This document shows, in pieces, positions 53,102 to 61,741 of a stretch of 64,000 nucleotides of DNA (position 1 is the first letter of the stretch; every line of letters starts with the position of its first letter). The notes beneath the pieces are model-generated. The model had not been told where the DNA came from, did not search any database, and was given only the letters and a program-made list of their open reading frames with translations. This stretch comes from Maribellus maritimus (lineage in GTDB: Bacteria; Bacteroidota; Bacteroidia; Bacteroidales; Prolixibacteraceae), in assembly GCF_022267315.1 (NCBI RefSeq), contig NZ_JAIKLE010000020.1, forward strand, positions 62,001-126,000, written 5' to 3'. A program made the translations under genes and the position numbers.

Positions 53102-54268
53102 TTAAAAAGCCCACTTTAACCGGGCAAAAATAAATTTTCCGTAATCGCCGTATTCAGTGTCAGAATCGCCTGTAAATAACTGACTTGTTAGCATAAACTC
53201 CCAATTGTTTGCCAGGGAATAAGTTAACGAAGGACTAATATAAGAAGACCCGTCAGAAGGATTTAGCATTCCCGATAAATTGGCAGAAAATAACGGAGTT
53301 ATCGGATAGGACATCTGTGCAAAAATATTGTATTTGGCCAGTGACAACATTTTTGCGGATAGATTGAGATCGAAAATTTCGCGTCCTCCGGCCTTGCCTG
53401 TTGTACCGTTGCTGCTAAAGAGAATTCCGGTGTGGAGGTACAAACTGTTTTTCATGGTGTAGTCTCCTGAAACTGATGCTACAAAAGCTTCTTCGCTTCC
53501 GTTGTCGTTTGTTCGGGGAATAAACCATGATGCTTCACCGCGAAAACCTCCGCCTTTAATATTGCCTGCCCAGCCTCCGCCAATTACAAAATCTTTTCCA
53601 GCCCAGGCACCCAGAAACTGGAAGTCGTAGCTGAATTTTGAAAATCGATACATACCGGCTATTGATGTTTCATCGGTGTTTTTACCAATTTTATACACCA
53701 GTTCGGCTGAAGAGGTAACCCCTGTATAGTATTGTATTTTTACTGCGTCGGTACCGGGACGTTCTTCATAGTCAAAATCGAAATAGGAGAAAGAGTTAAA
53801 AATATCATTTGGATTCCATACAAGATTTACCCCCCAGTTTATACGCTGTCTGCCGGCAGTGATACTCCAGTTTCCCGACGAGTAATTGAGCCACGCGCGG
53901 TCGATAATTGAGTGTATAAACCAACCATCGCCTGAGGCAATTACTTCCGACAAGTCAAAATACCCGCGATCGACATCAATGCTTGTCTGATAAACCGGAA
54001 ACTCCCGAATCATTTGCCCAAAAAATACCCGGTTTCTGGCCTCAATTGTAAAGGTAAGCTCGTTATTGGCATACCACCTGAAATTTAGGCGGTTGTGAAT
54101 AATGTTTGTTGAAAGATGTTCAGCTTCAATTCCCGGAATTTGTATCTCCGGTTTGTAAAACATAAAAAGATCTTTTACATAACCGTTTAATGTAATATTT
54201 TGAAGTTGAGCACCTGATACAAAAGGGAATAAAAGAATGATGAACAAAATTTGAATCCTGGTTTTCAT
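53102..54268 (-). CDS. Outer-membrane beta-barrel protein of the TetR-ABC operon
   Basis: This 388-residue protein has a signal peptide (cleavage after SGAQ) and a regular alternation of aromatic-edged strands, ending FARLKWAF. The last Phe marks an outer-membrane barrel. Features such as ITAGRQRINWGVNLVWNPNDIF recall DUF1302/alginate-export-like barrels that pair with LolA-like lipid carriers. It is the last gene of the operon headed by the TetR gene. It may receive or export the material moved by the ABC transporter. Confidence 0.72.
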   Translation of the reverse strand: MKTRIQILFIILLFPFVSGAQLQNITLNGYVKDLFMFYKPEIQIPGIEAEHLSTNIIHNRLNFRWYANNELTFTIEARNRVFFGQMIREFPVYQTSIDVDRGYFDLSEVIASGDGWFIHSIIDRAWLNYSSGNWSITAGRQRINWGVNLVWNPNDIFNSFSYFDFDYEERPGTDAVKIQYYTGVTSSAELVYKIGKNTDETSIAGMYRFSKFSYDFQFLGAWAGKDFVIGGGWAGNIKGGGFRGEASWFIPRTNDNGSEEAFVASVSGDYTMKNSLYLHTGILFSSNGTTGKAGGREIFDLNLSAKMLSLAKYNIFAQMSYPITPLFSANLSGMLNPSDGSSYISPSLTYSLANNWEFMLTSQLFTGDSDTEYGDYGKFIFARLKWAF

Positions 54269-54334
54269 TTTTTATTTTTTGCCCGTTTCGTTCAACGGCA
54301 TCTGCCTTTTAACTTATGTCACGTTGATTTTATA

Positions 54335-55021
54335 TTATTTCTCAACAAAAGCTCCTGCAAAATCCATTACACTCATTATTCCGTATTCCGGATGATTGCC
54401 GGTAGCCACGCCGACTTCATTAAAATCAGGATGAAGAAAGGTTTTCCGGTGTCCGCGATCATACACTCCGTCGTCGATTAAAAGGTAGATAACGATCTGT
54501 TGTGCGGTGATTCCACCATATGCAATATTTTCAGCAATTCGTACTTTCCACTGGCCGTAACGTTCAATTCTTGTTTTTGCATTTGAACGATCACTTCCAC
54601 TGTGGCCGGTTCTTCCGGTACGAGACTGATCTTTTACATGATCGTCTGCCGCTTTTGTTAGACCTCGGCTCGGATACACCAAAGAAAGCGGTCCTTGTTT
54701 TCTTAAATCACGAACACATTCGTTTAATGCACGAACACCTTCTCTTGTAAGCAAAGGCTTATCTCCCGGATAATACAACATATTTCGCTGATAATTTTTT
54801 GATAATGGAGCGATATAATCGTTGGCATATTTTGCCGGATTTGAACGAAGCTTGTTAATTTCAAATATGATTTCTTTTTCGAGAGGTGATAGATAATTTG
54901 TACTGGCAGCGGTGTTTAAATTGCTGTCCCAATTATTTGTTGTTCCGGAAAAATTTTCTTCCGAAGAAAAAAAATAAAACGGAATCCCGGCCAACCACAA
55001 AATCATCATCACTAGTTTCAT
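54335..55021 (-). CDS. Exported CAP/SCP-domain protein
   Basis: This 228-residue protein has an N-terminal signal (about 1-20) and a CAP domain from about residue 45: EIIFEINKLRSNPAKYA, the central TGHSGSDR segment, RIAENIAYG and RGHRKTFLHPDFNEVGVA. The CAP active-site cleft residues (His and Glu) are present. Bacterial CAP proteins have been linked to lipid binding and cell-wall functions. It starts 2 bases after the ATPase gene. Confidence 0.85.
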   Translation of the reverse strand: MKLVMMILWLAGIPFYFFSSEENFSGTTNNWDSNLNTAASTNYLSPLEKEIIFEINKLRSNPAKYANDYIAPLSKNYQRNMLYYPGDKPLLTREGVRALNECVRDLRKQGPLSLVYPSRGLTKAADDHVKDQSRTGRTGHSGSDRSNAKTRIERYGQWKVRIAENIAYGGITAQQIVIYLLIDDGVYDRGHRKTFLHPDFNEVGVATGNHPEYGIMSVMDFAGAFVEK

Positions 55022-55023
55022 AT

Positions 55024-55710
55024 CTAATTTTTTCTTACGTCACTAATTATTTTCCCGTCTTCGAGTGTAATTATTCGATGTGCTTTATTTACTACCCGTT
55101 GATCGTGTGTTGAAAATATAAACGTTATTTTTTCCTCTTTATTAAGTCGTTCCATAATATCAAGCAAATTTTCTGTTGATTTGGAGTCAAGGTTGGCTGT
55201 AGGTTCGTCAGCCAAAACAAATTTTGGTTTTGATGCCAGGGCCCTGGCAACTGCGACTCGCTGTTGTTGCCCCCCTGAAAGTTTGGACGGACGACGGTTT
55301 ACCATTTCTCCCAACCCAACTGCTTTTAACAATTCGGTTGCACGCGTGTCGCGTGCCTCTTTTTTCTCTCCCTGCAAATGCATAATAAACTCCACATTTT
55401 CCTTTGCCGTTAGCACCGGAATAAGATTGTAAGCCTGAAAAACAAAACCGATATTGTGCATCCGAAAATCGGTTAGTTTTCGTGAGGAAAGTTCAGTAAT
55501 TTTTACATTGTTGATGGTGACATCTCCTTCAGTAGCATCATCTAATCCACCGATAATGTTTAATAAGGTTGTCTTTCCTGAACCGGAGGGACCAACAATG
55601 GCCGCAAATTCTCCTTCTTCAAAAGAAAGATCAACACCGTTTACGGCGTGCACCGGAACCGAGTCGCTGTCGTAGGTTTTTTGCAGTTTGCTTATTTCTA
55701 TAATTTTCAT
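55024..55710 (-). CDS. ABC transporter ATP-binding protein (LolD/MacB type)
   Basis: This 228-residue ATPase has Walker A GPSGSGKTT, signature LSGGQQQR, Walker B FVLADEPT and the switch His in STHDQRV. It is of the LolD/MacB/FtsE class that works with FtsX-like permeases, two of which are encoded immediately upstream. Confidence 0.93.
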   Translation of the reverse strand: MKIIEISKLQKTYDSDSVPVHAVNGVDLSFEEGEFAAIVGPSGSGKTTLLNIIGGLDDATEGDVTINNVKITELSSRKLTDFRMHNIGFVFQAYNLIPVLTAKENVEFIMHLQGEKKEARDTRATELLKAVGLGEMVNRRPSKLSGGQQQRVAVARALASKPKFVLADEPTANLDSKSTENLLDIMERLNKEEKITFIFSTHDQRVVNKAHRIITLEDGKIISDVRKN

Positions 55711-55769
55711 CTTTTTATGATTTATTTTTTAATATTTTAAGGTAATATCCTTCTTGAGAGAGGAGCGGC

Positions 55770-56990
55770 TTATTCTGACCTTGTTGCTTCAGCCGGATTT
55801 AATTTTAATGCTTTTCGGGCCGGATATATTGCGGAAAGTATACCGGTTACTATTACAAGAAATCCAATAGTAAATAAAGTGTTGGGTTGTAACGATGTAT
55901 AGATCTGAGAACCGAAACCGTATTTTTCCAATCCTTCAGAAAACATTGAAACATCGATCGGAGTTGTTTCAAAAAATCTGGTAACCAAAGTTCCCAAAAG
56001 AATTCCCAAAAAACCGCCTGAAAAAGTGAGCATAATTGATTCAAGGATGATCATCACAAAAACTTTTCTTTTATTCATTCCCACAGCCATCAACATTCCA
56101 ATTTCTTTCACCCGTTCCAAAACAGCCATAAGCATTGTATTTATGATGCCAAAACAGAGTGCCAGCAGAATAATAAGGATAAAAACATACATGTACTGAT
56201 CCATCGAATCGGTTAGTAAGGACATTTCAGGACTGATTTCTTTCCATGTCTGAACATCATTATTTCCGGCTATATTCTGAATTTCCGGTTTAATAGCAGG
56301 GGCATTGGTGCCGTCCTCCAGCAAAACCGCAATTTCGTGCGCGGTATTCTCTTTTACTCCAAGTTGTGTCCGCAAATCGTTGTAGCTTACAAATAAGTGC
56401 GTTTCGTCGTAGCCGGTGTTGGTCGTTTTGTAGATTCCTGATACCCGGTAGCCTTTTGACGACAAATTTCCATCAATGTCAACCATTTGTACATCGATTT
56501 TGGAACCCACCCGAAGCTGAAGTTTTTCAGCCATTTTTTGACCGATAACTACCGGAGGCATCCGGGTGTTTTTTTCAAGGTAGGTTCCGTCCACAAGATG
56601 TTGCCATATATCGGTTACCCGTTTTTCATTTTCCACATCAACGCCTAAAATTTTTCCTCCACCTGTGCCATGGGCAGCCATTACAAAAGGTTCGGCAATT
56701 AAACGCCTGCTTGCTGCAACTACTCCATGGAGTGTTTCAATTTTTGAAAGCATTTCCCGGGCATCAGAAATCGAACATTCAATGTTGTTGTTTTCCAGAA
56801 AGCGCGGGGCATGTACCTGCAAATGTCCGAGTTCCGATTTGGTAGCTGATTCGATGCGGGCATCAACCGCACCCTGCATAAAAGCCATGGTAAATACACC
56901 GGCAAACAATCCGATGGCAATGGCCACAATCATAATGAGGCTTCGCGATTTACTTCGCCATACATTTCGCCAGGCAATTGATCCAATCAT
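55770..56990 (-). CDS. FtsX-family ABC permease, second copy
   Basis: This 406-residue protein has one N-terminal helix (IAWRNVWRSKSRSLIM), a periplasmic MacB-like domain (about 45-260), and three C-terminal helices with the family motif RVKEIGMLMAVGMNKRKV. It pairs with the other permease of equal length to form an asymmetric LolCE-like transporter. Release of lipoproteins or lipids from the inner membrane is the likely role. Confidence 0.9.
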   Translation of the reverse strand: MIGSIAWRNVWRSKSRSLIMIVAIAIGLFAGVFTMAFMQGAVDARIESATKSELGHLQVHAPRFLENNNIECSISDAREMLSKIETLHGVVAASRRLIAEPFVMAAHGTGGGKILGVDVENEKRVTDIWQHLVDGTYLEKNTRMPPVVIGQKMAEKLQLRVGSKIDVQMVDIDGNLSSKGYRVSGIYKTTNTGYDETHLFVSYNDLRTQLGVKENTAHEIAVLLEDGTNAPAIKPEIQNIAGNNDVQTWKEISPEMSLLTDSMDQYMYVFILIILLALCFGIINTMLMAVLERVKEIGMLMAVGMNKRKVFVMIILESIMLTFSGGFLGILLGTLVTRFFETTPIDVSMFSEGLEKYGFGSQIYTSLQPNTLFTIGFLVIVTGILSAIYPARKALKLNPAEATRSE

Positions 56991-57126
56991 TGTTTTAAGT
57001 TTTTGTGTGAAGTTTAAAGATTGAATTCAAGGTGCAAAACTGTTTTGTCTTAGATTCACATCTTTTTTTAAATTTAAATTTCCGTATCATATAAAATACC
57101 ATCGTTAACTTTAACTGTACTTTTTT

Positions 57127-58347
57127 TTACGCTCGCATAGCTTTTGTAATTTTCAGCCGATGTATGTTGGTAACAGGGAAAATTGAAATGAAGATACTGA
57201 TGAAAAAAACCAGAATCATCTGATTGTAAAATAAGGATGATTTCATAGAGAAAAACATATAAGGCTCCATTCCGTATTGGGCATAAGCCTCTGCCATTTC
57301 GCCTGTAAGCGGGAGAGGGTTGTTGTAAAAATAGAAGCAGAAAATATAACTGATAACCAGACCAATTAAACAGCCGATAAGTCCAATCATTATCGTTTCC
57401 AAAAATACAACAATCGAAAGCTTTCGTTTTTTCATTCCCACGGCATGAATAACACCAAATTCCCGTTTGCGTTCTTTTACCATCATCATTACTACGCTAA
57501 ACATGCCAAAGGCAATTACCACATATAAAATTCCGAGCATGATAATACCACCGCCGCGGTCGCTCTGGATAAGTTGAACCAGTTCCGGTTGCATTTCGCT
57601 CCATGTCATTACTCTATTTTCCAGGGGAAGTATCTGGCTTATTCCTTTTTTAATGTGGTTTACTTTGTAGTGGTTATTTGTCATCACAACAAGCGAGCTG
57701 GAAATTCCGCTGGCAGAATAAAATTCCCTGGCTTCGTTAATGTCCGTGTAAACCATTCTTTTGTTAAAATCGGGATTGGGGTGTGTCATTATTCCAATAA
57801 TTTCGAACAGTCCGTTAGCGCTTATTCCATGATATCCCTGACTGATCATTACAAGAGTGTCGCCCACGTTAAGATTTAAATATCCAGCCAGGCCTTCGGC
57901 TAGCACAACACCTTTGTCACCGGATTTAAGAAATCGTCCTCTTTTTATTTTCTGCGATATTTTAGTGATTTGATCTTCTGCTTCGGGTTCAATGCCCATA
58001 ACCATAGCAGGTTTACTGTGTATATGGTCAGCCGCCAGGGCAAAAGATTCCAGCCGTTCGGATACAAGGGTTACATCCTTTACATTTTTAATTTTCGATT
58101 TTAAATCATCGGAGGCTTTGAAGCCATTATCAATGGTGCGTTCTTCCCAAAATGCCGTGTCTTGTACCTGAAGGTAGCCACTGTAAAATTTAACCGAATT
58201 GTCTATCATACTGTCATAGGAGCCCTCTTGCATCGAACGCATCCACGAAGCCAGCAGTACACTGAAAACGATAGAAGAGATTGCAATAACCGTCCGTCGG
58301 CGGTTTCTCCACAGATTTCTCCAGGCCAGTTTTATGTTTGTTTTCAT
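57127..58347 (-). CDS. FtsX-family ABC permease, first copy
   Basis: This 406-residue protein has the same four-helix plus MacB-like periplasmic domain layout as its neighbour (N-terminal KLAWRNLWRNRRRTVIA; C-terminal RKREFGVIHAVGMKKRKL). The two share their length and general pattern but differ clearly in sequence, so they are likely paired subunits. It follows the LolA-like gene by 54 bases. Confidence 0.9.
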   Translation of the reverse strand: MKTNIKLAWRNLWRNRRRTVIAISSIVFSVLLASWMRSMQEGSYDSMIDNSVKFYSGYLQVQDTAFWEERTIDNGFKASDDLKSKIKNVKDVTLVSERLESFALAADHIHSKPAMVMGIEPEAEDQITKISQKIKRGRFLKSGDKGVVLAEGLAGYLNLNVGDTLVMISQGYHGISANGLFEIIGIMTHPNPDFNKRMVYTDINEAREFYSASGISSSLVVMTNNHYKVNHIKKGISQILPLENRVMTWSEMQPELVQLIQSDRGGGIIMLGILYVVIAFGMFSVVMMMVKERKREFGVIHAVGMKKRKLSIVVFLETIMIGLIGCLIGLVISYIFCFYFYNNPLPLTGEMAEAYAQYGMEPYMFFSMKSSLFYNQMILVFFISIFISIFPVTNIHRLKITKAMRA

Positions 58348-58401
58348 ATTTACTGTTTTTATTTCAGTTTAATTACTACTGAAAACTGCAACCGCCAAAT
58401 T

Positions 58402-59151
58402 TTACCGGATCCTCCTCATGTTTTGCTGAGAAAAAAACGATTCTTTTAAATTCACATTAAAATTAATTTCCTTGAAGATCAGTATGGTTTTGTTGCCTTC
58501 GTCATCCGCCGGAATCATTTCCAAATGTGTAGGTATTTTACGATCATCCATTTGTTTTATTTCAGAAAGGACTTCAGTATTTACAAGGTAGTTGTCTTCA
58601 TCGTAATATTCTGCCTTTAACCAGTGATACTCTTCTTTCGAAATCCACATGATTATTTTTCCCCAAACAACAGGAGCATCATCATATGGAATTAGTTCAA
58701 CTTTGTAGCATTCATAACCGTTGATTGTTTCTTCTCCCACCAATCGCTGCTCGTAATCTTTTACGAGAGACGACTCCCGTACAAGATCGTCATTGGTAAA
58801 ATCAGACCCCATCCACGACTGCATCATCATTGAAGGCGGGATTTTGATCATTCGCTCGATGCTGGGTACCCAATTCCACATTTCGTTGTGGCGTTTAAGA
58901 AAAACCTGGCCTTTTTCTTTGGCCGGCGCAGTAATATAAATCATCGAGAATTCGTTTCCAAGTGTCCAGTTTTTCATCGTAACTTCACGCGACCACATTG
59001 GCCGCTGTATAATCATTGTCATTTCTCCGGTACTGGAGGTTCCACGAAATTTTTCGTCAGCTTGTTTTACAATTTCTTTGATATTTATATCCTGGGCAAT
59101 TGAAACAAAAGTTCCAATTGAAAAGAACAGAAGGAGTAGTATTGTTTTCAT
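58402..59151 (-). CDS. LolA-like outer-membrane lipoprotein-sorting protein
   Basis: This 249-residue protein has a signal peptide (cleavage near SIAQ) and the unclosed beta-barrel of the LolA/DUF1329-like family: RGTSSTGEMTMIIQRP, EKGQVFLKRHNEMWNWVP, then GSDFTNDDLVRESSL. It should carry a lipid or lipoprotein across the periplasm. It lies between the TetR gene and the permeases. Confidence 0.88.
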   Translation of the reverse strand: MKTILLLLFFSIGTFVSIAQDINIKEIVKQADEKFRGTSSTGEMTMIIQRPMWSREVTMKNWTLGNEFSMIYITAPAKEKGQVFLKRHNEMWNWVPSIERMIKIPPSMMMQSWMGSDFTNDDLVRESSLVKDYEQRLVGEETINGYECYKVELIPYDDAPVVWGKIIMWISKEEYHWLKAEYYDEDNYLVNTEVLSEIKQMDDRKIPTHLEMIPADDEGNKTILIFKEINFNVNLKESFFSQQNMRRIR

Positions 59152-59161
59152 GGTGTAACTA

Positions 59162-59752
59162 TTAGTTGTTTATGATTTTAAAGCATGCATCTATTACTTT
59201 CTCTTCCATAATATCCATTGGAAATACATCCGGGGCTGCAACAAAATATAAGAACGCTCCTTCAATCATGGCACTTATTGCCATCAAATCTCCTTCCGGG
59301 TCGTCACTTCCCTGAGATTTTATAAAATTGTACATCATCAGAAATACGGGTTCGCCTTTTATTTTGTATTCTTTTGAAAAGGTTTCAGCAACATGTGGCT
59401 GCACTAAAAGTGAAAAGAAGAGTCTCCAATGTTGCAAATTTTTGCGAACCAGCGAGAAACTATATTTTATAAAATGAATAAACTCCTCTTTGTTTACAAT
59501 ACCATCTTTGTTTAAATCCAGGCTGTCGAAAATGGTGTTGAAACCATGTTGGATTAATTCGTCTAGTATCTCTTTTTTGCTCTCGAAGTAATTGTATGTA
59601 AGTCCTTTTGAAATACCTGCCTTTTTTGCAATTTGACTTATCGATGTGGCGTGGAACCCTTTTTCTGCAAAGAGTTCCAACGCTGTTTCCATAATGAGTT
59701 CTTTTTTCTGTTTTCTGATATCGTCAAATTGTTTTGCACTTCGAGGAGACAT
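59162..59752 (-). CDS. TetR-family regulator with an EF-hand-like loop
   Basis: This 196-residue protein has an N-terminal TetR helix-turn-helix (about 17-63; HATSISQIAKKAGISKGLTYNYF). In the ligand domain, residues 79-90 (DLNKDGIVNKEE) match the 12-residue EF-hand calcium loop: Asp79, Asn81, Asp83, Gly84, Val86, Asn87 and Glu90 at positions 1, 3, 5, 6, 8, 9 and 12. It starts the Lol-like operon and probably represses it through the palindromes upstream. Confidence 0.9.
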   Translation of the reverse strand: MSPRSAKQFDDIRKQKKELIMETALELFAEKGFHATSISQIAKKAGISKGLTYNYFESKKEILDELIQHGFNTIFDSLDLNKDGIVNKEEFIHFIKYSFSLVRKNLQHWRLFFSLLVQPHVAETFSKEYKIKGEPVFLMMYNFIKSQGSDDPEGDLMAISAMIEGAFLYFVAAPDVFPMDIMEEKVIDACFKIINN

Positions 59753-59763
59753 GTTTCTATATT

Positions 59764-59789
59764 TTTTTGACTGAACGGTTGGTCAAAAA
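59764..59789. promoter_or_regulatory. TetR-type operator-like repeat next to the TetR start
   Basis: TTTTTGAC (59764-59771) and GTCAAAAA (59782-59789) form an 8-bp inverted repeat with a 10-base centre containing TGAACGGTTG. The TTGGTCA half-site also occurs in the 28-bp palindrome 50 bases away. Confidence 0.55.
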
Positions 59790-59836
59790 TAGAGAAGGAT
59801 TTTGAATAACACAAGAGTTAATGTGTTAAATTAAAG

Positions 59837-59864
59837 TTAAGAGTGACCAATTGGTCACTCTTAA
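59837..59864. promoter_or_regulatory. 28-bp perfect palindrome, candidate TetR operator
   Basis: TTAAGAGTGACCAA (59837-59850) is followed at once by its exact reverse complement (59851-59864). The core TGACCAATTGGTCA has the size and symmetry of a TetR operator. It lies 85 bases upstream of the TetR gene. Confidence 0.7.
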
Positions 59865-59979
59865 GCAAAATAAAAAAGTGAAACGCTTTAGGGGTAAATT
59901 TTTTCTCAGTTGTCTGTTTAATATAGCTGTGAATTTTTTTCATAAATTGATAAGTGTTTGGTTTAGTTACGACAAGAAG

Positions 59980-60006
59980 AAAGGGCAACGTTAGCGGTTG
60001 CCCTTT
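59980..60006. terminator. Terminator after the GH109-type gene
   Basis: AAAGGGCAAC (59980-59989) pairs with GTTGCCCTTT (59997-60006) around a 7-base loop, with A/G-rich and T-rich flanks. On the minus strand it comes 31 bases after the stop. Confidence 0.65.
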
Positions 60007-60036
60007 TTATTTTACTGATATCGTTTTTCTTTATTT

Positions 60037-61506
60037 TTAAACATTTAGCTGACTTTCTGCCTCTGCTGTAACTCTTACACTTGTCGTTCCACCTTTTGAT
60101 AAAGTAACGTCGACAGGAGTATTTGTTTTCCATGCACCATTAGTGAAATCAGGTACTTCTATAGAATTTGATTTATTTGCTACTGACCATTCGCTTAACG
60201 GAGCAATTACACTCCAAAGCGCTGCATCATAAACATCCTGATCGAGAGGAATACCGTTTCGTAAACAATCAATTAACCGCCAGTCCATCATAAAATCCAT
60301 TCCGCCATGTCCACCTACTTTTTTGGCCATATCGCCAACCAACTTTACAATTTTAGGAGTGTATTTTTCTTCGAGAACTTTCATTTCATCTTCTCCGAAC
60401 CAACTGTGTCCTTTTGCGATTTTTCCCGGAGTTGGATATTTTCGCGCCATACCCTCTGTACCGCTCACCAGGTGAATTCGGGAATAAACACGCGGACTTG
60501 TTACATCGTGCTGTATCATTATGGTTTTCCCTTTATTTGTTCGAACCATAGTGGTATTCATATTTCCCCGGTAATTATTGGTATTGAACTCATTCCAGAA
60601 ATCATCTTCCGCCGCCAGTTCCTCTGCTCTTTTTGCCATCTGAAAATCGAAACTCGACATTGAAGTCAGATAATCCATCTTGTCACCACGATTTACATTC
60701 AGAATCTGACACACCGGGCCTAATCCGTGAGTGGGGTAAAGGTTTCCATTTCTTCCCTGGTTTTCACGTAGTCTCCACATGTCAGAATATCCGTCTTTGC
60801 TAAGATTACTGTCAATTAAGGTATGAATGTAAGCACCTTCTGTATGCACAATCTCTCCAAAAAATCCCTGGCGGGCCATATTAAGAGTGAGTAATTCAAA
60901 GAAATCGTAACAACAATTTTCAAGCATCATACAATGTTTTTTTGTGCGTTCAGACGTTTCAACAAGTTGCCATGCTTCTTCTACCGTAACAGCCGCCGGG
61001 ACCTCTGTTGCAGCATGTTTGTCATTTTCCATAGCATAAACGGCCATTGGCGTATGTAAACTCCATGGAGTACAAATGTAGATTAAATCAATATCCGGGC
61101 TTTCACACATTTCTTTCCATGCGTCCTCGCTTCCTCCATATTCTTTTGCTTTGGGGAGACCATGCTTCTCAAGAATTTTCTGACCTTTTGCTACTCTGCT
61201 GATATCCTTGTCGCAAAGACCAACAATTTGAACACCTTCAATATTCGATATTCTTTCTACTGCGCCCGGGCCGCGGTTTCCCAAACCAATGAATCCTATT
61301 CGAACGGTTTCAATTTTAGGTGCTGCGTAGCCACTCATATTGAACACCGAAGGGTGCGAGGCCAATGCCGACTCTTTTATACCGGCCAGATTTGACTCGG
61401 CTTGCTGAGAAGAGGCGGTTTGTGTGCACGACGAAAAACCACCTGAAATTACGCCTGCCCCGGCAACTCCGGCAATCTGAAAAAATTTTCTTCTATTTGT
61501 TTTCAT
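60037..61506 (-). CDS. Gfo/Idh/MocA-family oxidoreductase, GH109-type
   Basis: This 489-residue protein begins with a twin-arginine signal (NRRKFFQIAG) and a lipobox-like SGGFSSC. An NAD-binding Rossmann fold follows (IGFIGLGNRGPG, about 71-82), with the ICTPWSLHTPMAV segment, and the C-terminal part matches the GH109 alpha-N-acetylgalactosaminidase branch, which uses NAD in catalysis. Tat export with bound cofactor fits. Activity on N-acetylgalactosamine or another sugar is not certain. Confidence 0.85.
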   Translation of the reverse strand: MKTNRRKFFQIAGVAGAGVISGGFSSCTQTASSQQAESNLAGIKESALASHPSVFNMSGYAAPKIETVRIGFIGLGNRGPGAVERISNIEGVQIVGLCDKDISRVAKGQKILEKHGLPKAKEYGGSEDAWKEMCESPDIDLIYICTPWSLHTPMAVYAMENDKHAATEVPAAVTVEEAWQLVETSERTKKHCMMLENCCYDFFELLTLNMARQGFFGEIVHTEGAYIHTLIDSNLSKDGYSDMWRLRENQGRNGNLYPTHGLGPVCQILNVNRGDKMDYLTSMSSFDFQMAKRAEELAAEDDFWNEFNTNNYRGNMNTTMVRTNKGKTIMIQHDVTSPRVYSRIHLVSGTEGMARKYPTPGKIAKGHSWFGEDEMKVLEEKYTPKIVKLVGDMAKKVGGHGGMDFMMDWRLIDCLRNGIPLDQDVYDAALWSVIAPLSEWSVANKSNSIEVPDFTNGAWKTNTPVDVTLSKGGTTSVRVTAEAESQLNV

Positions 61507-61741
61507 TATCTACCTGGTTTAAGTTTTGAATTTATTTCAAAAGTTTATGCAATGAAATTAAAAAGTTTTAAAAATAAAAATAATAAAAGTCAATTTCAAT
61601 TGATTTTATAAGTTTATTATTCCACATTATAATTTTTTCTATATTAGTTTGATAAAACTAAACTAATGCTTTATCAGAATATTTTTATAATTAACCCGAC
61701 TTATCCTCTGTCTTTTCTGAAACTAAATTAAACCAATTCAT

